From contig CASDWY010000024.1 of NCBI GenBank assembly GCA_949284985.1, positions 1 through 64,000 on the forward strand: a stretch of 64,000 bases of DNA, in the 5' to 3' direction. Made by a program: the position numbers and the translations under genes. Position 1 is the stretch's first letter; every line of letters starts with the position of its first letter. The notes under the pieces are model-generated. The model saw nothing but the letters and a program-made list of their open reading frames with translations. It ran no database searches and was not told the DNA's origin. The DNA comes from an uncultured bacterium. GTDB lineage: Bacteria; Cyanobacteriota; Vampirovibrionia; Gastranaerophilales; Gastranaerophilaceae. Below are positions 54,526 through 64,000 of the stretch, piece after piece.

Positions 54526-55116
54526 TTAATTTGTTGCCACATTAACTAAAGATGGTCGAAGAACTTTATCCCCAAGTTTATAACCCTTTTGCAATTCTGC
54601 AATTATTGTTTGATCTGGATAATCATTTGTTGGTGTTTGCATTACTGCTTCATGAAGATTAGGATCAAAGTCTTTTCCAACCGTTTCTATAACAGATAAT
54701 CCCATTTTCTCAAATGAATCTGTAATCTGTTTGTGCAAAACATCAAAAGCTTCTTTCACACAGTTAATATCTTCTGTTTCTTTTAAAGATTTTTCTGCAC
54801 GATCAAAATTATCTAAAACCTCTAAAAGCTTACTAAAAGCTTCTGTCTTACCATAATATATTAAACTTTCACGTTCTTGCTCTTGTCTTTTTCTATAATT
54901 ATCAAAATCTGCTGCAAGACGCAAATATTGATTGTTTAAATTTTCAAAATCTTGTTTAATTTTAGTTACTTCATCAACTTCTGTTTTCTCATCAGCAACT
55001 ACTTTGTCATTTTCTTGTTTTTCTTCTTCACCAAGCATTTCTGATTCTGTATCTTTAAATGGATTATTTTCTGAAGTTTTATCTATTTTAATTTCTTCGT
55101 TATTGTTTTTTTGCAT
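54526..55116 (-). CDS. grpE: Nucleotide exchange factor GrpE
   Basis: A 196-residue DnaK exchange factor. The first 60 residues are acidic and disordered, then a long coiled coil (LNNQYLRLAADFDNYRKRQEQERE) and the C-terminal beta domain (FDPNLHEAVMQTPTNDYPDQTIIAELQKGYKLGDKVLRPSLVNVA), which matches the GrpE signature. It is first in the grpE-dnaJ operon. A sigma70-type promoter stands at 55163-55191; no CIRCE element is seen. Confidence 0.96.
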   Translation of the reverse strand: MQKNNNEEIKIDKTSENNPFKDTESEMLGEEEKQENDKVVADEKTEVDEVTKIKQDFENLNNQYLRLAADFDNYRKRQEQERESLIYYGKTEAFSKLLEVLDNFDRAEKSLKETEDINCVKEAFDVLHKQITDSFEKMGLSVIETVGKDFDPNLHEAVMQTPTNDYPDQTIIAELQKGYKLGDKVLRPSLVNVATN

Positions 55117-55162
55117 TATATATATCCCTCATAATTTAAAAACAAAAATACATCCTTTATTC

Positions 55163-55191
55163 ATTATAGCTTAATAAAGATTATTAACCAA
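55163..55191 (-). promoter_or_regulatory. Promoter of grpE-dnaJ
   Basis: On the minus strand TTGGTT (55191-55186), a 17-base spacer and a perfect TATAAT (55168-55163). No inverted repeat of the CIRCE type is found around it. Confidence 0.6.
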
Positions 55192-55214
55192 GCATCTTAA
55201 TGTTTTTTTAAGTA

Positions 55215-55586
55215 TTAACCGACAAAAATTCTATTACCAAATAAAATAAGACCTATTAAAATACTTATACTTGTAGCGACCAAAACACCGCCTGCTGCCA
55301 TATCTTTTGCCATTTTTACAAGTCTTGAATATTTATTTTTATAAAAAGCATCAAGTGCAAACTCTATAACAGAATTGAATAACTCTGCTACCATAACAAA
55401 ACCAATAGCAAAAAATAATAAACAAAACTCTACATAATCAAACCTCAATAAAAGTGCTAAAGCAGATATAATAACTGCGGCTATTATATGTATTCTAAAG
55501 TTTCTTTGTGCTTTGTACGCTAAACTTAAGCCTTTTCTTGCTGTTGCAAAAGATTTAAAAAAATTATTATGCGTATATTTTGACAT
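55215..55586 (-). CDS. dgkA: Diacylglycerol/undecaprenol kinase (DgkA family)
   Basis: A 123-residue integral membrane kinase from the ATG at 55586. It has three transmembrane helices and the catalytic motif AELFNSVIEFALD with the conserved Glu and Asn; FNRFRIHI-type N-terminus appears as QRNFRIHIIAA. In organisms with this gene order the enzyme phosphorylates undecaprenol or diacylglycerol. It overlaps the end of ybeY by 20 bases, so the genes are coupled. Confidence 0.9.
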   Translation of the reverse strand: MSKYTHNNFFKSFATARKGLSLAYKAQRNFRIHIIAAVIISALALLLRFDYVEFCLLFFAIGFVMVAELFNSVIEFALDAFYKNKYSRLVKMAKDMAAGGVLVATSISILIGLILFGNRIFVG

Positions 55587-56082
55587 TAACTTTCTCCATT
55601 GATTTTTTTTGTTCCTCAAGCATAAAACTTAAGTCCTCATCATTAAGATGATCAAAACCTAACAAATGCATTATGCCATGTGAAATTAAAAAAAACAATT
55701 CCGCACCAAAAGAATGATTTTTTTCTTCAGCTTGTTCCTTTGTTTTATCTAAAGAAATTATAATTTCTCCCAAATTTATTTCTCCATCAAAAATAAATCT
55801 TTCTGATGGTTTGCTATCGGCAAAAAGAGCAAAAGTTATTACATCAGTAGGTCTATTTTTATTCCTATATTGTTTGTTTATTTCCCAAATCTTCTCATTA
55901 TCACATAAAACTATATCAAAACATATAGATTTATATTCAACTGAATTAAGACAACTTTTTGTTAATATATTTTTATTCTCTAAAAAATATTTTGTTATTT
56001 TTTTTGAACCATTTAAAATTTTTTTTTCATCTATCTCAAAAAGTGCATAAATGTTTTCAATAAAAATATTTAACTTTGTCAT
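55567..56082 (-). CDS. ybeY: Endoribonuclease YbeY
   Basis: A 171-residue metalloenzyme needed for 16S rRNA 3' maturation and rRNA quality control. The zinc motif is HGIMHLLGFDH (H-X3-H-X5-H, near 137-147), and INKQYRNKNRPTDVITFAL is the second family block. It starts one base after the pgpH-like stop and overlaps dgkA; pgpH-ybeY-dgkA is a common gene order. Confidence 0.94.
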   Translation of the reverse strand: MTKLNIFIENIYALFEIDEKKILNGSKKITKYFLENKNILTKSCLNSVEYKSICFDIVLCDNEKIWEINKQYRNKNRPTDVITFALFADSKPSERFIFDGEINLGEIIISLDKTKEQAEEKNHSFGAELFFLISHGIMHLLGFDHLNDEDLSFMLEEQKKSMEKVNVKIYA

Positions 56083-56083
56083 A

Positions 56084-58249
56084 TTATTTTCCGTTATCTA
56101 TTCCTGTTGAAGAATCAATAAAAAATTGTGATTGTTTAGTTTTTATTTTATTTTCTAATTCTTGAATTGCAGATTGATGATATTTAATTCTCTGATGATG
56201 AGCTGCTCTTAAAACTCTTGAAAAAGTTGCCGCAATATTTTTTAAATCCTTAAGAGTTAACGGTGAATCAGACAATTGCCCGTCTTGTAATCTTTCTCTA
56301 AATAATTTATCAATCATCGCATCAATAGCTTCTTGAGAATGCTCTGTCAATGTTCTTGATGCTGATTCGACTGCATCTGCAAGCATAAGAATTGCCGTTT
56401 CTTTCATATTAGGTTTAGGACCGGTATATCGAAATTGTTCTTCTGAAACATTTTCTGCACCTTCTTCTTTTAATGCTTGATTATAAAAATAACTTGCTAA
56501 AGAATCACCATGATGCTGAAGTATAAAGTTCTGAACAACCGGCGGTAAACCATATTCCTTAGCTAATTCAATACCGTCTTTAGGATGAGCTGTGATAACC
56601 ATTTTACTTAATCTTGGGTTAAGTTTTGTATGAGGATTTTCAATGCCAAAATATGTTTGATTTTCAACAAAAAATAATGGTCTTTTTAGTTTACCAATAT
56701 CATGATAAAACGCACCAACACGCGCAAGAATAGGATCCGCCCCAATAGCTTCCGCCGCTGCTTCACATAAATGTGACAACCTTAAGCTATGATCATACGT
56801 CCCTGGGGCTTCATAATTTAATCGCTTTAACAATGGTTGATTTGTATCAGCAAGTTCTGCCAATCCATATGGAGTAATAATTTTAAATACACTTTCAAGC
56901 AATGGAAGTGAACCTAATGCTATCATTCCGCTCAAAATACCATTACATAATCCAGAGGCAGCATCTCTAACTAAAACAGACATATCTACATCTACAAGAC
57001 ATTTTTCCAATAAATAAACACTTAAAATCAATAAAACCATTACCAATGAAACTTCAAAGCCTGTCTTTACAAGATCAAAACGTCTGGAATATTTAATTTT
57101 AGCAATTGAAACAGTAGAAATTAATGCTACTATTATAAAAATCGCCATTGAAGCAGCATCTAACTTTAAAGTTAAAGATGTCATTGTAATAAGCAAAATA
57201 GAAGTTAAAAAAGAAACCCTTGGGTTTGTAAATATTGCTAAAATAATTGCAAATGCCGGAAATGGTATCAAATAAACCGAAAGATCATCCGGTAATAATA
57301 CCGCACAACCGGTTACAAACAAAGACATTAAAGACATTAACCAAATATAATTTTTGTTTAAAAATGACTTTTCAAAAAATTGCAAATAATACATTAAAGA
57401 CAGCATGCCAACTGTTACCAAGCAAAATATACCAATAAATCCTTGATAATTTAATTCTAAAACATGATATCCTGCTTTTGAAAGCGCATCTCTTTTAAGT
57501 TTAGTAATCGGTTCACCCTCAAAAACAATTTTATCTCCCTTATTAAATGTTACCGTATAAGGTTGAATAGCACTTATTGCGTTTTTTCGAGCTAGCTCAG
57601 TAGCATGTTCATCAACTATCATATTTGGCATAATAACCTGCTCTAACAGTGCAGTTATTATTTTTATTTGAGTACGGGTAAGATCATGACCAGCATTACG
57701 AACTATTATTTTGGAAATATTTTGTTTCTCAAAATCTTTTTCTGTTACACCTTCATTTAAAACCGCATTTAAAGTTTGTTGAGCCTTCAATTTAATCACA
57801 TCAAAACGTTGTTGATTTGTTGAAAGAAAATAATTAACTACAAATGCTTTTTGTTCATTATCTGTTAAATCAAAAAGAGTGCTTAATTCCTCTTTTTTAA
57901 CACTTGCCGGAGTATTTTTTTGCCTTATTTGAACAATAGATTCTACAAGACTTGTAAGATTATTTTTAATATAATTATCTTCTGCAGGCGTAAGAATTGG
58001 TTCTATCCTAAGAGCAACTTCTTTTTTTTGTTGCTCGGTTTTAAACGTGTCCACTACCTCTATAGTTTTTGTTGCAATAATGTCATGCTTGCTAGTATTG
58101 TCAGAAGAAATAATATTTTCAAATAAAAAATATTTAGAAGATAATACCACTGTAAAAAGTAGTGAAAACATTAAAAAAGCAATAATATTCACAAACATTG
58201 AAGACGAAAGCCCATCCTCAAATATATTAAGAAATTTAAATTTTTTCAT
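56084..58249 (-). CDS. pgpH: 7TM-HD phosphohydrolase, PgpH-like (cyclic di-AMP)
   Basis: A 721-residue membrane protein. An N-terminal helix (about 18-40) is followed by an extracytoplasmic domain (45-275), then seven hydrophobic segments (about 280-460), then an HD domain with YDHSLRLSHLCEAAAEAIG and GAFYHDIGKLKRPLFF (HD pair near 525) and ITAHPKDGIELAKEYGL. The same layout occurs in Listeria PgpH, which degrades cyclic di-AMP. No diadenylate cyclase gene lies in the window. It is first in the operon with ybeY and dgkA. Confidence 0.88.
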   Translation of the reverse strand: MKKFKFLNIFEDGLSSSMFVNIIAFLMFSLLFTVVLSSKYFLFENIISSDNTSKHDIIATKTIEVVDTFKTEQQKKEVALRIEPILTPAEDNYIKNNLTSLVESIVQIRQKNTPASVKKEELSTLFDLTDNEQKAFVVNYFLSTNQQRFDVIKLKAQQTLNAVLNEGVTEKDFEKQNISKIIVRNAGHDLTRTQIKIITALLEQVIMPNMIVDEHATELARKNAISAIQPYTVTFNKGDKIVFEGEPITKLKRDALSKAGYHVLELNYQGFIGIFCLVTVGMLSLMYYLQFFEKSFLNKNYIWLMSLMSLFVTGCAVLLPDDLSVYLIPFPAFAIILAIFTNPRVSFLTSILLITMTSLTLKLDAASMAIFIIVALISTVSIAKIKYSRRFDLVKTGFEVSLVMVLLILSVYLLEKCLVDVDMSVLVRDAASGLCNGILSGMIALGSLPLLESVFKIITPYGLAELADTNQPLLKRLNYEAPGTYDHSLRLSHLCEAAAEAIGADPILARVGAFYHDIGKLKRPLFFVENQTYFGIENPHTKLNPRLSKMVITAHPKDGIELAKEYGLPPVVQNFILQHHGDSLASYFYNQALKEEGAENVSEEQFRYTGPKPNMKETAILMLADAVESASRTLTEHSQEAIDAMIDKLFRERLQDGQLSDSPLTLKDLKNIAATFSRVLRAAHHQRIKYHQSAIQELENKIKTKQSQFFIDSSTGIDNGK

Positions 58250-58347
58250 ATAAATTATTTACCGTAAATTCAATTTCACAATAATACCATTTTATCCTTA
58301 TTAAAATATATTGCAACACAACAAATAATTGAATATATTTTTTGATA

Positions 58348-58353
58348 TACAAT
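58348..58353 (+). promoter_or_regulatory. -10 box (TACAAT) for a leaderless transcript
   Basis: TACAAT ends 6 bases before the ATG at 58360. No good -35 box is visible at the usual distance, so this one is weaker than the other cases. Confidence 0.4.
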
Positions 58354-58359
58354 ATTAAT

Positions 58360-59511
58360 ATGAAAAAACTTAAAGACTATGAAAAAGATTTAAAAACTTG
58401 TTCAAAATGCGGACTATGTCAGTCTGTTTGCCCTGTTTATAAAATGACAGGAATTGAAACTGTTGTATCAAGAGGAAAATTTAACCTCTTGCTTGGTTTA
58501 ATTAAAGGCAAACTTAAATATACCAAAAATCTTAACAAAGCTCTTTCTTTATGTTTAAACTGTAAAGCTTGTGATGACTTTTGCCCAAGTTCAATAAAAG
58601 CTACAGACATTATAAATACAGCGAAACAAGAAAATAATATAATAATTTTTCCTATTATTCGTTATAATTTCTTTAAACTAACAATGTTTGCTTTTTTATT
58701 TATTTTTAATTTTTACAGATTAACTCACTTTTCAAAATTAGTGCCTAAAATAAACAAATTAATTAAAAAATTCGGTACACTTGGCAATTTTTTTCTTATT
58801 TTTGATAAAATCTCAAAAATAAATGTAAAAAGAAAAAAAACAACAGGACAAAATTCATCAATAAAAGTTATTTATTTTGAAGGTTGCTACACAAAATATA
58901 TAAATCCTTCTATTAAAAACGCTACATTAAATCTTCTTGAAAAAAAAGGAATAAAAGTTTTACAAAAAAACTTTGAATGCTGTGGCCTTTCTGCATTATA
59001 TAAAGGTAACTTTGCTTTATATCAAAAACTTAAAAATTATAATAAAAAACTATTAAATCAAGAATGCGATTATATTGTATGTGATTGCGCAACATGCTAT
59101 TCTGCGCTTAAAGAATACAATGAGGAATTTTCTTCTAAAGTTATTGATATATCTGAACTTTTGTCCTCCATAGATATTAAAAACAAGTCTACGATAACTT
59201 ATCATTTGCCTTGCCATTTAAGAGATAAAAAAGAAAAAATAAATAAATATTTATTTAATTCCTTTAAAAATTATAAAAAAATGAAAGACTTTGATGTATG
59301 TTGTGGCTTTGCCGGAGATTTTTGCATATCTTTTCCCAAAATATCAGCACAAATTTCTAAAGAAAAAGCATTAAATATACAAAAAACCAATTCACAATAT
59401 GTTTTAACCTCTTGCCCCGGATGTATAATTGGATTAGAAAAAGGATTAATTGAATCAAATATTGATAAAAAAGTACTTAGTATCCCTGAATACGTTGAAT
59501 TAAATTCATAG
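58360..59511 (+). CDS. Fe-S oxidoreductase, GlcF/CCG-domain family
   Basis: A 383-residue protein. Two 4Fe-4S ferredoxin motifs lie at the N-terminus: CSKCGLCQSVCPVY (near 13-26) and CLNCKACDDFCPSS (near 66-79). Two CCG cysteine-rich domains follow, with ECCGLSALYKGN and VCCGFAGDFCI. This is the layout of the glycolate oxidase iron-sulfur subunit and HdrB-like electron-transfer proteins. A hydrophobic segment near 105-125 could contact the membrane. The flavoprotein partner is not adjacent. Confidence 0.85.
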   Translation: MKKLKDYEKDLKTCSKCGLCQSVCPVYKMTGIETVVSRGKFNLLLGLIKGKLKYTKNLNKALSLCLNCKACDDFCPSSIKATDIINTAKQENNIIIFPIIRYNFFKLTMFAFLFIFNFYRLTHFSKLVPKINKLIKKFGTLGNFFLIFDKISKINVKRKKTTGQNSSIKVIYFEGCYTKYINPSIKNATLNLLEKKGIKVLQKNFECCGLSALYKGNFALYQKLKNYNKKLLNQECDYIVCDCATCYSALKEYNEEFSSKVIDISELLSSIDIKNKSTITYHLPCHLRDKKEKINKYLFNSFKNYKKMKDFDVCCGFAGDFCISFPKISAQISKEKALNIQKTNSQYVLTSCPGCIIGLEKGLIESNIDKKVLSIPEYVELNS

Positions 59512-59598
59512 TTTTTTACAAAAAATATCATGCCTCTTGATAATAAAAATTTACATGATTATAATGGTTTACAACTAATTTTACGAAAGGAAATTGCA

Positions 59599-59802
59599 AT
59601 GAAAGAAGGAATTCATCCAGATTATAAAAAAATGAAAATTAAATGCGTTTGCGGAAACGAAATTGAAACTGGTTCTGTTCTTGACAATATTACAGTTGAA
59701 ATCTGCAACAAATGCCATCCATTTTATACTGGAAGCCAAAAAATTATGGATACTGAAGGTCGTGTTGAAAGATTCAAAAAAAGATACGAATCCAAAAAAT
59801 AG
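59599..59802 (+). CDS. rpmE: 50S ribosomal protein L31
   Basis: A 67-residue L31 from the ATG at 59599, set by AAAGGA; an upstream in-frame ATG at 59530 lacks support. It starts [14 protein letters not shown], has Cys pairs in KCVCGNEI and [11 protein letters not shown] (the zinc-binding type), and ends with a basic RVERFKKRY tail. Confidence 0.96.
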   Translation: MKEGIHPDYKKMKIKCVCGNEIETGSVLDNITVEICNKCHPFYTGSQKIMDTEGRVERFKKRYESKK

Positions 59803-59829
59803 TGTATACTATTGTGAACTTTTTTATAA

Positions 59830-59870
59830 ATTATTGCCCTTTTTATCCAAATTGGGCAATAATTTTATTA
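59830..59870 (+). terminator. Terminator/attenuator between rpmE and thyX
   Basis: Hairpin ATTATTGCCC and GGGCAATAAT (10-bp stem, 14-base loop) followed by a T-rich stretch, ending 14 bases before thyX. Confidence 0.6.
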
Positions 59871-59883
59871 TTGAGGAGAAACT

Positions 59884-60582
59884 ATGTCTGAAAATACTAA
59901 CAAACCAATTGTAAAATTAATATCTAAACCCGAAAATATGCTTCGTACAATTTATACAGCATGTCGCACTTGCTACAGTGCTGATTCACCTATAAATATC
60001 TATGATAAAGCTGAAGATAACGAAAAAATGCTAAAATTAATAAGTCGTGTAATTTCTTCAGGACATTATTCAACAATAGAACATATTCAAGTTTCATTTG
60101 CTATTTCAAATGTTTCAAGAGCATGTACACATCAACTTGTTAGACACCGGCATGCATCTTTTTCTCAAAAATCACAAAGATATGTAAAAGAAAAAGGTCA
60201 ATTTGACTACTTAACACCGCCAACTATCGAAAAAAATCAAGAATTGAAAATAAAATATGATGAGTTTATGGGTAAAATTTCTGAATTTTACACCCTGCTA
60301 ACTGAATCCGGTATTCCTGCAGAAGATGCAAGATTTGTTTTGCCAAATGCAACTTCATCATCAATGGTTGTAAGTCTTAACTTGAGAGAATTAATTCATA
60401 TAGCAAATCTTCGCCTATGCACAAGAGCACAAGATGAAATAAGACTTTTAGTTCGTCTAATGTGCAAAGAACTAATAAATGAAGAACCTTGGTTAAAACC
60501 TTACCTTGTACCAAAATGTGAAAGATTAGGATACTGTGATGAAGATAAATCTTGTGGTAGAATGGCAACAAGAACAAATTAA
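59884..60582 (+). CDS. thyX: Flavin-dependent thymidylate synthase
   Basis: A 232-residue FAD enzyme that makes dTMP from dUMP using methylenetetrahydrofolate and NADPH. The ThyX motif is [14 protein letters not shown] (fits RHRxxSxxxxSxR). [14 protein letters not shown] and the C-terminal [18 protein letters not shown] complete the fold. It is preceded by GAGGAG. Presence of ThyX suggests that the cell may lack ThyA. prfA follows after 11 bases. Confidence 0.96.
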   Translation: MSENTNKPIVKLISKPENMLRTIYTACRTCYSADSPINIYDKAEDNEKMLKLISRVISSGHYSTIEHIQVSFAISNVSRACTHQLVRHRHASFSQKSQRYVKEKGQFDYLTPPTIEKNQELKIKYDEFMGKISEFYTLLTESGIPAEDARFVLPNATSSSMVVSLNLRELIHIANLRLCTRAQDEIRLLVRLMCKELINEEPWLKPYLVPKCERLGYCDEDKSCGRMATRTN

Positions 60583-60593
60583 AGGATATTATA

Positions 60594-61679
60594 ATGAATG
60601 ATATGATTGATAAAATTGTTCAAATTGAACAAAAATATAATGAATTAGGGTTAATTCTTTCTGATCCCGCAACTGCTCAAGATTACAACAAATTTAGAGA
60701 TCTTTCTAAACAAAGAAAAGCTATGGAAGAAACAGTTGAAGTTTATCATGCTTTTAAAACAGCTGATAAAGCAGTTAAAGATGCTCAAGAACTTTTAAAA
60801 TCTGAAAAAGATGAAGAAATGAGAGGATTTTTAAAATCTGAAATAGAAGAAAATGAAAAAAAAATAGAAGAATATTCAGAAAGGATGAAAGTCTTACTTT
60901 TACCTCGCGACCCAATGGATGATAAAGATATTATGCTAGAAATAAGAGGTGGTGCAGGTGGTGACGAAGCCAATATTTTTGCAGGCGATTTGATGAGAAT
61001 GTATATGAGATATGCCGACAAAAAAGGTTGGACAACTCAAATCCTTTCTATAAATGAATGTGAAGCAGGAGGCGTTTCTGAAGTTGTTATTTCCATGAAA
61101 GGTGATAGCATTTATTCACAACTCAAGTATGAATCAGGGGTACATAGAGTTCAAAGAGTCCCTGAAACAGAAAGCCAAGGACGTGTTCATACCTCTACTG
61201 CAACCGTTGCTGTAATGCCAGAAGTTGATGATGTAGAAATTGATATAAATCCAAACGATTTAGATATTTCAACATGCAGATCCGGTGGTGCTGGCGGACA
61301 AAATGTAAATAAAGTAGAAACTGCTGTTCGTGTAGTACATAAACCAACCGGTTTAATGGTTTTCTGTACAGAAGAACGCTCTCAACTGCAAAACAAAGAA
61401 AGAGCTTTGCAAATTTTAAAAGCAAAATTATATGACTTAGAAGTTCAAAAACAAATGCAAGAAATAACTGATCTTAGACGCTCACAAGTTGGAACAGGTG
61501 ACCGTTCTGAAAGAATTAGAACTTACAATTTTCCTCAAGGTCGCTTAACTGACCACAGAATAGGTCAAAATTTAAATGTTTGGACTGTTATTGAAGGTGA
61601 ACTCGACGATCTTATTGAACTCTTAATTGAACACGATCAAAAACTTAAACTTGAAAAACTTGCACAAATTGAAGCTTAA
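60594..61679 (+). CDS. prfA: Peptide chain release factor 1
   Basis: A 361-residue factor reading UAA and UAG. The codon-recognition tripeptide region is [26 protein letters not shown], where PET fills the RF1 PxT position. The catalytic loop is [17 protein letters not shown] with GGQ. The C-terminus [13 protein letters not shown] is the RF1 hallmark. AAAGGA precedes the ATG. prmC is not adjacent. Confidence 0.96.
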   Translation: MNDMIDKIVQIEQKYNELGLILSDPATAQDYNKFRDLSKQRKAMEETVEVYHAFKTADKAVKDAQELLKSEKDEEMRGFLKSEIEENEKKIEEYSERMKVLLLPRDPMDDKDIMLEIRGGAGGDEANIFAGDLMRMYMRYADKKGWTTQILSINECEAGGVSEVVISMKGDSIYSQLKYESGVHRVQRVPETESQGRVHTSTATVAVMPEVDDVEIDINPNDLDISTCRSGGAGGQNVNKVETAVRVVHKPTGLMVFCTEERSQLQNKERALQILKAKLYDLEVQKQMQEITDLRRSQVGTGDRSERIRTYNFPQGRLTDHRIGQNLNVWTVIEGELDDLIELLIEHDQKLKLEKLAQIEA

Positions 61680-61694
61680 ATAGCTATAATATAA

Positions 61695-61727
61695 AAAAAG
61701 AACACTAAAATAATTAGTGTTCTTTTT
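61695..61727. terminator. Bidirectional terminator between prfA and gatB
   Basis: Hairpin AAAAAGAACACTAA and TTAGTGTTCTTTTT around a 5-base loop, between convergent genes. Confidence 0.85.
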
Positions 61728-61748
61728 ATTTTTATATTTATAATAAAT

Positions 61749-63191
61749 TTATCCTAAAATTTCTTTAAGCAAACTATTAACTGTTTGAGGGTTAGCTCTA
61801 CCTTTTGTTTCTTTCATAACTTGACCTACAAAATATCCAAATAATTGTTGTTTTCCACCTTTATAAGCTGCAACTTGATTTGGATTGTCATTTACAACTT
61901 TTTGACAAATTTCTTTAATTGCATTTTGATCAGATATAACTCCCAAACCTTGTTTTTTAACAATTTCTTCCGGATCTCCACCTTCTTTTACCAATGTCAT
62001 AACAAGATTTTTAGCAATATTATTAGAAATAGTGCCATTTTCTATTAATTTAATTAATTTTGTAAGACTTTCTGGAGTAATTTTTGTTTGATCTATAGTT
62101 AAATGTTCTTCTTTCAAATAAGCTGTAATTTCACCCATTAAAAAATTTGATGCAATTCTTGCATTAACACCCAAATCCAACATTTTATCGTAAAAAAGAG
62201 CTGTTTCCATCTGATCGACAATTACATTTGCATCATACTCGCTCAAACCTGCTTGTTGGTATTTAATTCTTTTTTGTGCAGGGAGTTCAGGCATTGATTT
62301 TCTTATACTTTCAACCCACTCACGAGAAATTTCCAATGGCATTAAATCCGGCTCCGGGAAATATCTATAATCATGAGCATCTTCTTTACCTCTCATTGAT
62401 TTTGTAACACCTTGGTTATCATCCCACAAGCGTGTTTCTTGAACAACTTTTTCTCCAGATTCAACTACTTCTATTTGTCTATCTATTTCATACTCTATTG
62501 CTCTTTGTAATGCTCTAAAAGAATTTACATTTTTAATCTCTGCTCGAGTTCCAAATTCCTTAGATCCTTTTGGCATAATTGAAATATTTGCATCACAACG
62601 CATAGAACCTTCATCCAAGTTTCCGTCACAAACCCCAAGATACCTTACTATACTACGAAGCTCCTCCATATAATCTTTTGCTTCTTCCGAACTTCTCATA
62701 TCAGGTTCTGAAACTATTTCTAACAAAGGTGTTCCTGCTCTATTTAAATCAACTAAAGAATAACTTGAACCTGCCAAACCATCTGCACCTGCGTGTACAA
62801 GTTTTCCTGCATCTTCTTCTAAATGGGCTCTTGTTATACCTATTCTTTTCCCTTTGACATCTATATAACCATTTACACAAATAGGTTCATCATATTGTGA
62901 AATTTGGTAACCCTTTGGTAAATCAGCATAAAAATATTGTTTTCTATCAAACTTACATTTCTGAGGTATCGAGCAATTAAGTGCTAAACCTAATAATATA
63001 CCCATATTTACACATTCTTTATTTAAAACCGGCAAAACACCAGGCATTCCTAATGTAATTGGACTTATTTGAGTATTTTGCTCTTTACCAAATTCTATTC
63101 CATCCGGAGCAAATATTTTTGATTTTGTTTTAAGTTGTGCATGAACTTCCAATCCTATTACAACTTCGTATTTATCTCTTAATTGACTCAT
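61749..63191 (-). CDS. gatB: Asp-tRNA(Asn)/Glu-tRNA(Gln) amidotransferase subunit B
   Basis: A 480-residue subunit that carries the kinase/amidation site of GatCAB, used when GlnRS or AsnRS is missing. It starts YEVVIGLEVHAQL, has the zinc/kinase-site region FDRKQYFYADLPKGYQISQYDEPI, DLNRAGTPLLEIVSEPD and DYRYFPEPDLMPL. The C-terminal tail domain (about 330-480, YqeY-like) ends GQVMKETKGRANPQTVNSLLKEIL. GGGAG precedes the ATG. gatA and gatC lie elsewhere. Confidence 0.97.
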   Translation of the reverse strand: MSQLRDKYEVVIGLEVHAQLKTKSKIFAPDGIEFGKEQNTQISPITLGMPGVLPVLNKECVNMGILLGLALNCSIPQKCKFDRKQYFYADLPKGYQISQYDEPICVNGYIDVKGKRIGITRAHLEEDAGKLVHAGADGLAGSSYSLVDLNRAGTPLLEIVSEPDMRSSEEAKDYMEELRSIVRYLGVCDGNLDEGSMRCDANISIMPKGSKEFGTRAEIKNVNSFRALQRAIEYEIDRQIEVVESGEKVVQETRLWDDNQGVTKSMRGKEDAHDYRYFPEPDLMPLEISREWVESIRKSMPELPAQKRIKYQQAGLSEYDANVIVDQMETALFYDKMLDLGVNARIASNFLMGEITAYLKEEHLTIDQTKITPESLTKLIKLIENGTISNNIAKNLVMTLVKEGGDPEEIVKKQGLGVISDQNAIKEICQKVVNDNPNQVAAYKGGKQQLFGYFVGQVMKETKGRANPQTVNSLLKEILG

Positions 63192-63248
63192 TTTTCAACT
63201 CCCGCGTGTTTATTTTAACTAAATTATAGCATAAACAATAAATGTAAA

Positions 63249-64000
63249 TTAAGTATTTTTTTCATAAAGCCAACAAGCACATTGTGTTCCTTTTATATCT
63301 AAAAGAATAGGACTTTTAACTGCACATAAATCCATAACATAACTACAGCGAGGATGAAAAAAACAACCATTTATTTTTTCATTAATTGAAGGCGGATGTC
63401 CCTCTATTGGTATAAGTTTATTTGATGTCATATTAGGTAAAGACTTAAATAATGCTTTAGTGTAAGGATGTAATGGATTTTCAAACAATTTAGTTTTAGA
63501 TGCATATTCAACTATTTTACCTGCATACATAACTGCAACATAATCTGCATTTTCTGCAACAAGTCCTAAATCATGAGTAATTAAAATTATTGCTGTTTCT
63601 TTTTCTTTTTTAATATCGTTTAAAAGCTTCATTATCTGTGCTTGTACTGTAACATCCAACGCTGTTGTAGGTTCATCTGCTATTATTAAATCTGCATTAC
63701 AAGAAAGAGCCATCGCTATTATAATTCTTTGTTTCATACCACCTGATAACTCATGTGGATATGATTTTAAACGTTCTTCTGCATTTGGAATTTTTACAGT
63801 TTTTAGTGCTCTTATTGCTAATTCCCGAGGTTTTTTTATATTAGGCTGATGTAACTTTATAACTTCTAAAATTTGATCTTCTATTGTATAAAGAGGATTT
63901 AATGCTGTCATCGGATCTTGAGGAATAAGAGCTATATTTTTCCCTCTAATTTTTTGTAATTGAAAATCACTTTTTTGCAATAAATCTTCTTCTTTAAAAT
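63249..64000 (-). CDS. Oligopeptide/dipeptide ABC transporter ATPase, OppD/DppD-like (partial)
   Basis: The C-terminal 250 or so residues of a peptide-importer ATPase; the frame stays open to the window edge, so the N-terminus with Walker A lies outside. Visible are the Q-loop region IALIPQDPMTALNPLYTI, the signature LSGGMKQRIIIAMAL, Walker B DLIIADEPTTALD and the switch His in LITHD. The OppD-type C-terminal extension with Cys (GCFFHPRCSYVMDLC...GTQCACWLY) is present, a feature often tied to an Fe-S cluster. The permease and binding protein would be upstream, outside the window. Confidence 0.9.
   Translation of the reverse strand, partial: FKEEDLLQKSDFQLQKIRGKNIALIPQDPMTALNPLYTIEDQILEVIKLHQPNIKKPRELAIRALKTVKIPNAEERLKSYPHELSGGMKQRIIIAMALSCNADLIIADEPTTALDVTVQAQIMKLLNDIKKEKETAIILITHDLGLVAENADYVAVMYAGKIVEYASKTKLFENPLHPYTKALFKSLPNMTSNKLIPIEGHPPSINEKINGCFFHPRCSYVMDLCAVKSPILLDIKGTQCACWLYEKNT

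Overview
This is an AT-rich chromosomal window of about 64 kb, gene-dense, with no insertion sequence, prophage or CRISPR array that I can see. Gene content points to a small-genome fermentative bacterium with a Gram-negative style envelope. The best guess, by inference only, is a non-photosynthetic relative of the Cyanobacteria (Vampirovibrionia/Melainabacteria, order Gastranaerophilales). The hints are the FTLAETLITLT-type pseudopilins with large C-terminal domains, AdhE, Rex, hexameric glutamate dehydrogenase, ThyX, and several short orphan proteins. No 16S rRNA or respiratory genes are present to confirm this.

Layout. 1-4000: a pseudopilin, the L27/L21 ribosomal pair, and an overlapping matrixin-like protease/TadE-like/TadG-like operon. 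4000-9600: a winged-helix protein, a CoA-dehydratase-activase relative, a Clp N-domain-only protein, cysS and a one-cluster ferredoxin. 9700-16400: endonuclease III, an AI-2E/PerM exporter, a pseudouridine synthase, a glycosyltransferase, riboflavin genes (ribE, ribBA) and a GNAT protein. 17500-20000: efp-accB-accC. 20000-30500, mostly minus strand: a secreted TPR-matrixin, then citrate synthase-like/aconitase/isocitrate dehydrogenase genes, tRNA-Leu(UAA), gdhA, divergent rex, and glmS with a coupled 55-residue ORF. 30600-35240: a PLD-family nuclease-like protein, a TPR protein and a second pseudopilin. 35300-44500: adhE, an orphan membrane protein, a PHP/UbiA/radical-SAM operon, and membrane and small proteins. 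44600-49800: dnaA, a TPR protein, a U32 protein and a GT2 glycosyltransferase. 49800-64000: nupC, an O-methyltransferase, a beta-propeller protein, dnaJ-grpE, dgkA-ybeY-pgpH, a GlcF-like protein, rpmE-thyX-prfA, gatB and a partial oppD-like gene.

How it works together. The synthase/aconitase/IDH/GDH block would make glutamate from acetyl-CoA and oxaloacetate. Rex probably balances NADH through adhE, because a Rex-box-like palindrome overlaps the adhE promoter and another lies between rex and gdhA.

Main points of interest. (1) The two distant pseudopilin genes share an identical 51-nt upstream segment. The complete copy has a leader ORF interrupted by an 11-C tract, which looks like a possible phase-variable switch. 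(2) Several transcription-unit-first genes lack a Shine-Dalgarno sequence and have a -10 hexamer exactly 6 nt before ATG, suggesting leaderless mRNAs. (3) A probable Re-citrate synthase route to glutamate. (4) An uncharacterised PHP-UbiA-radical SAM operon. (5) A matrixin-like protease co-encoded with Tad-type pseudopilins.
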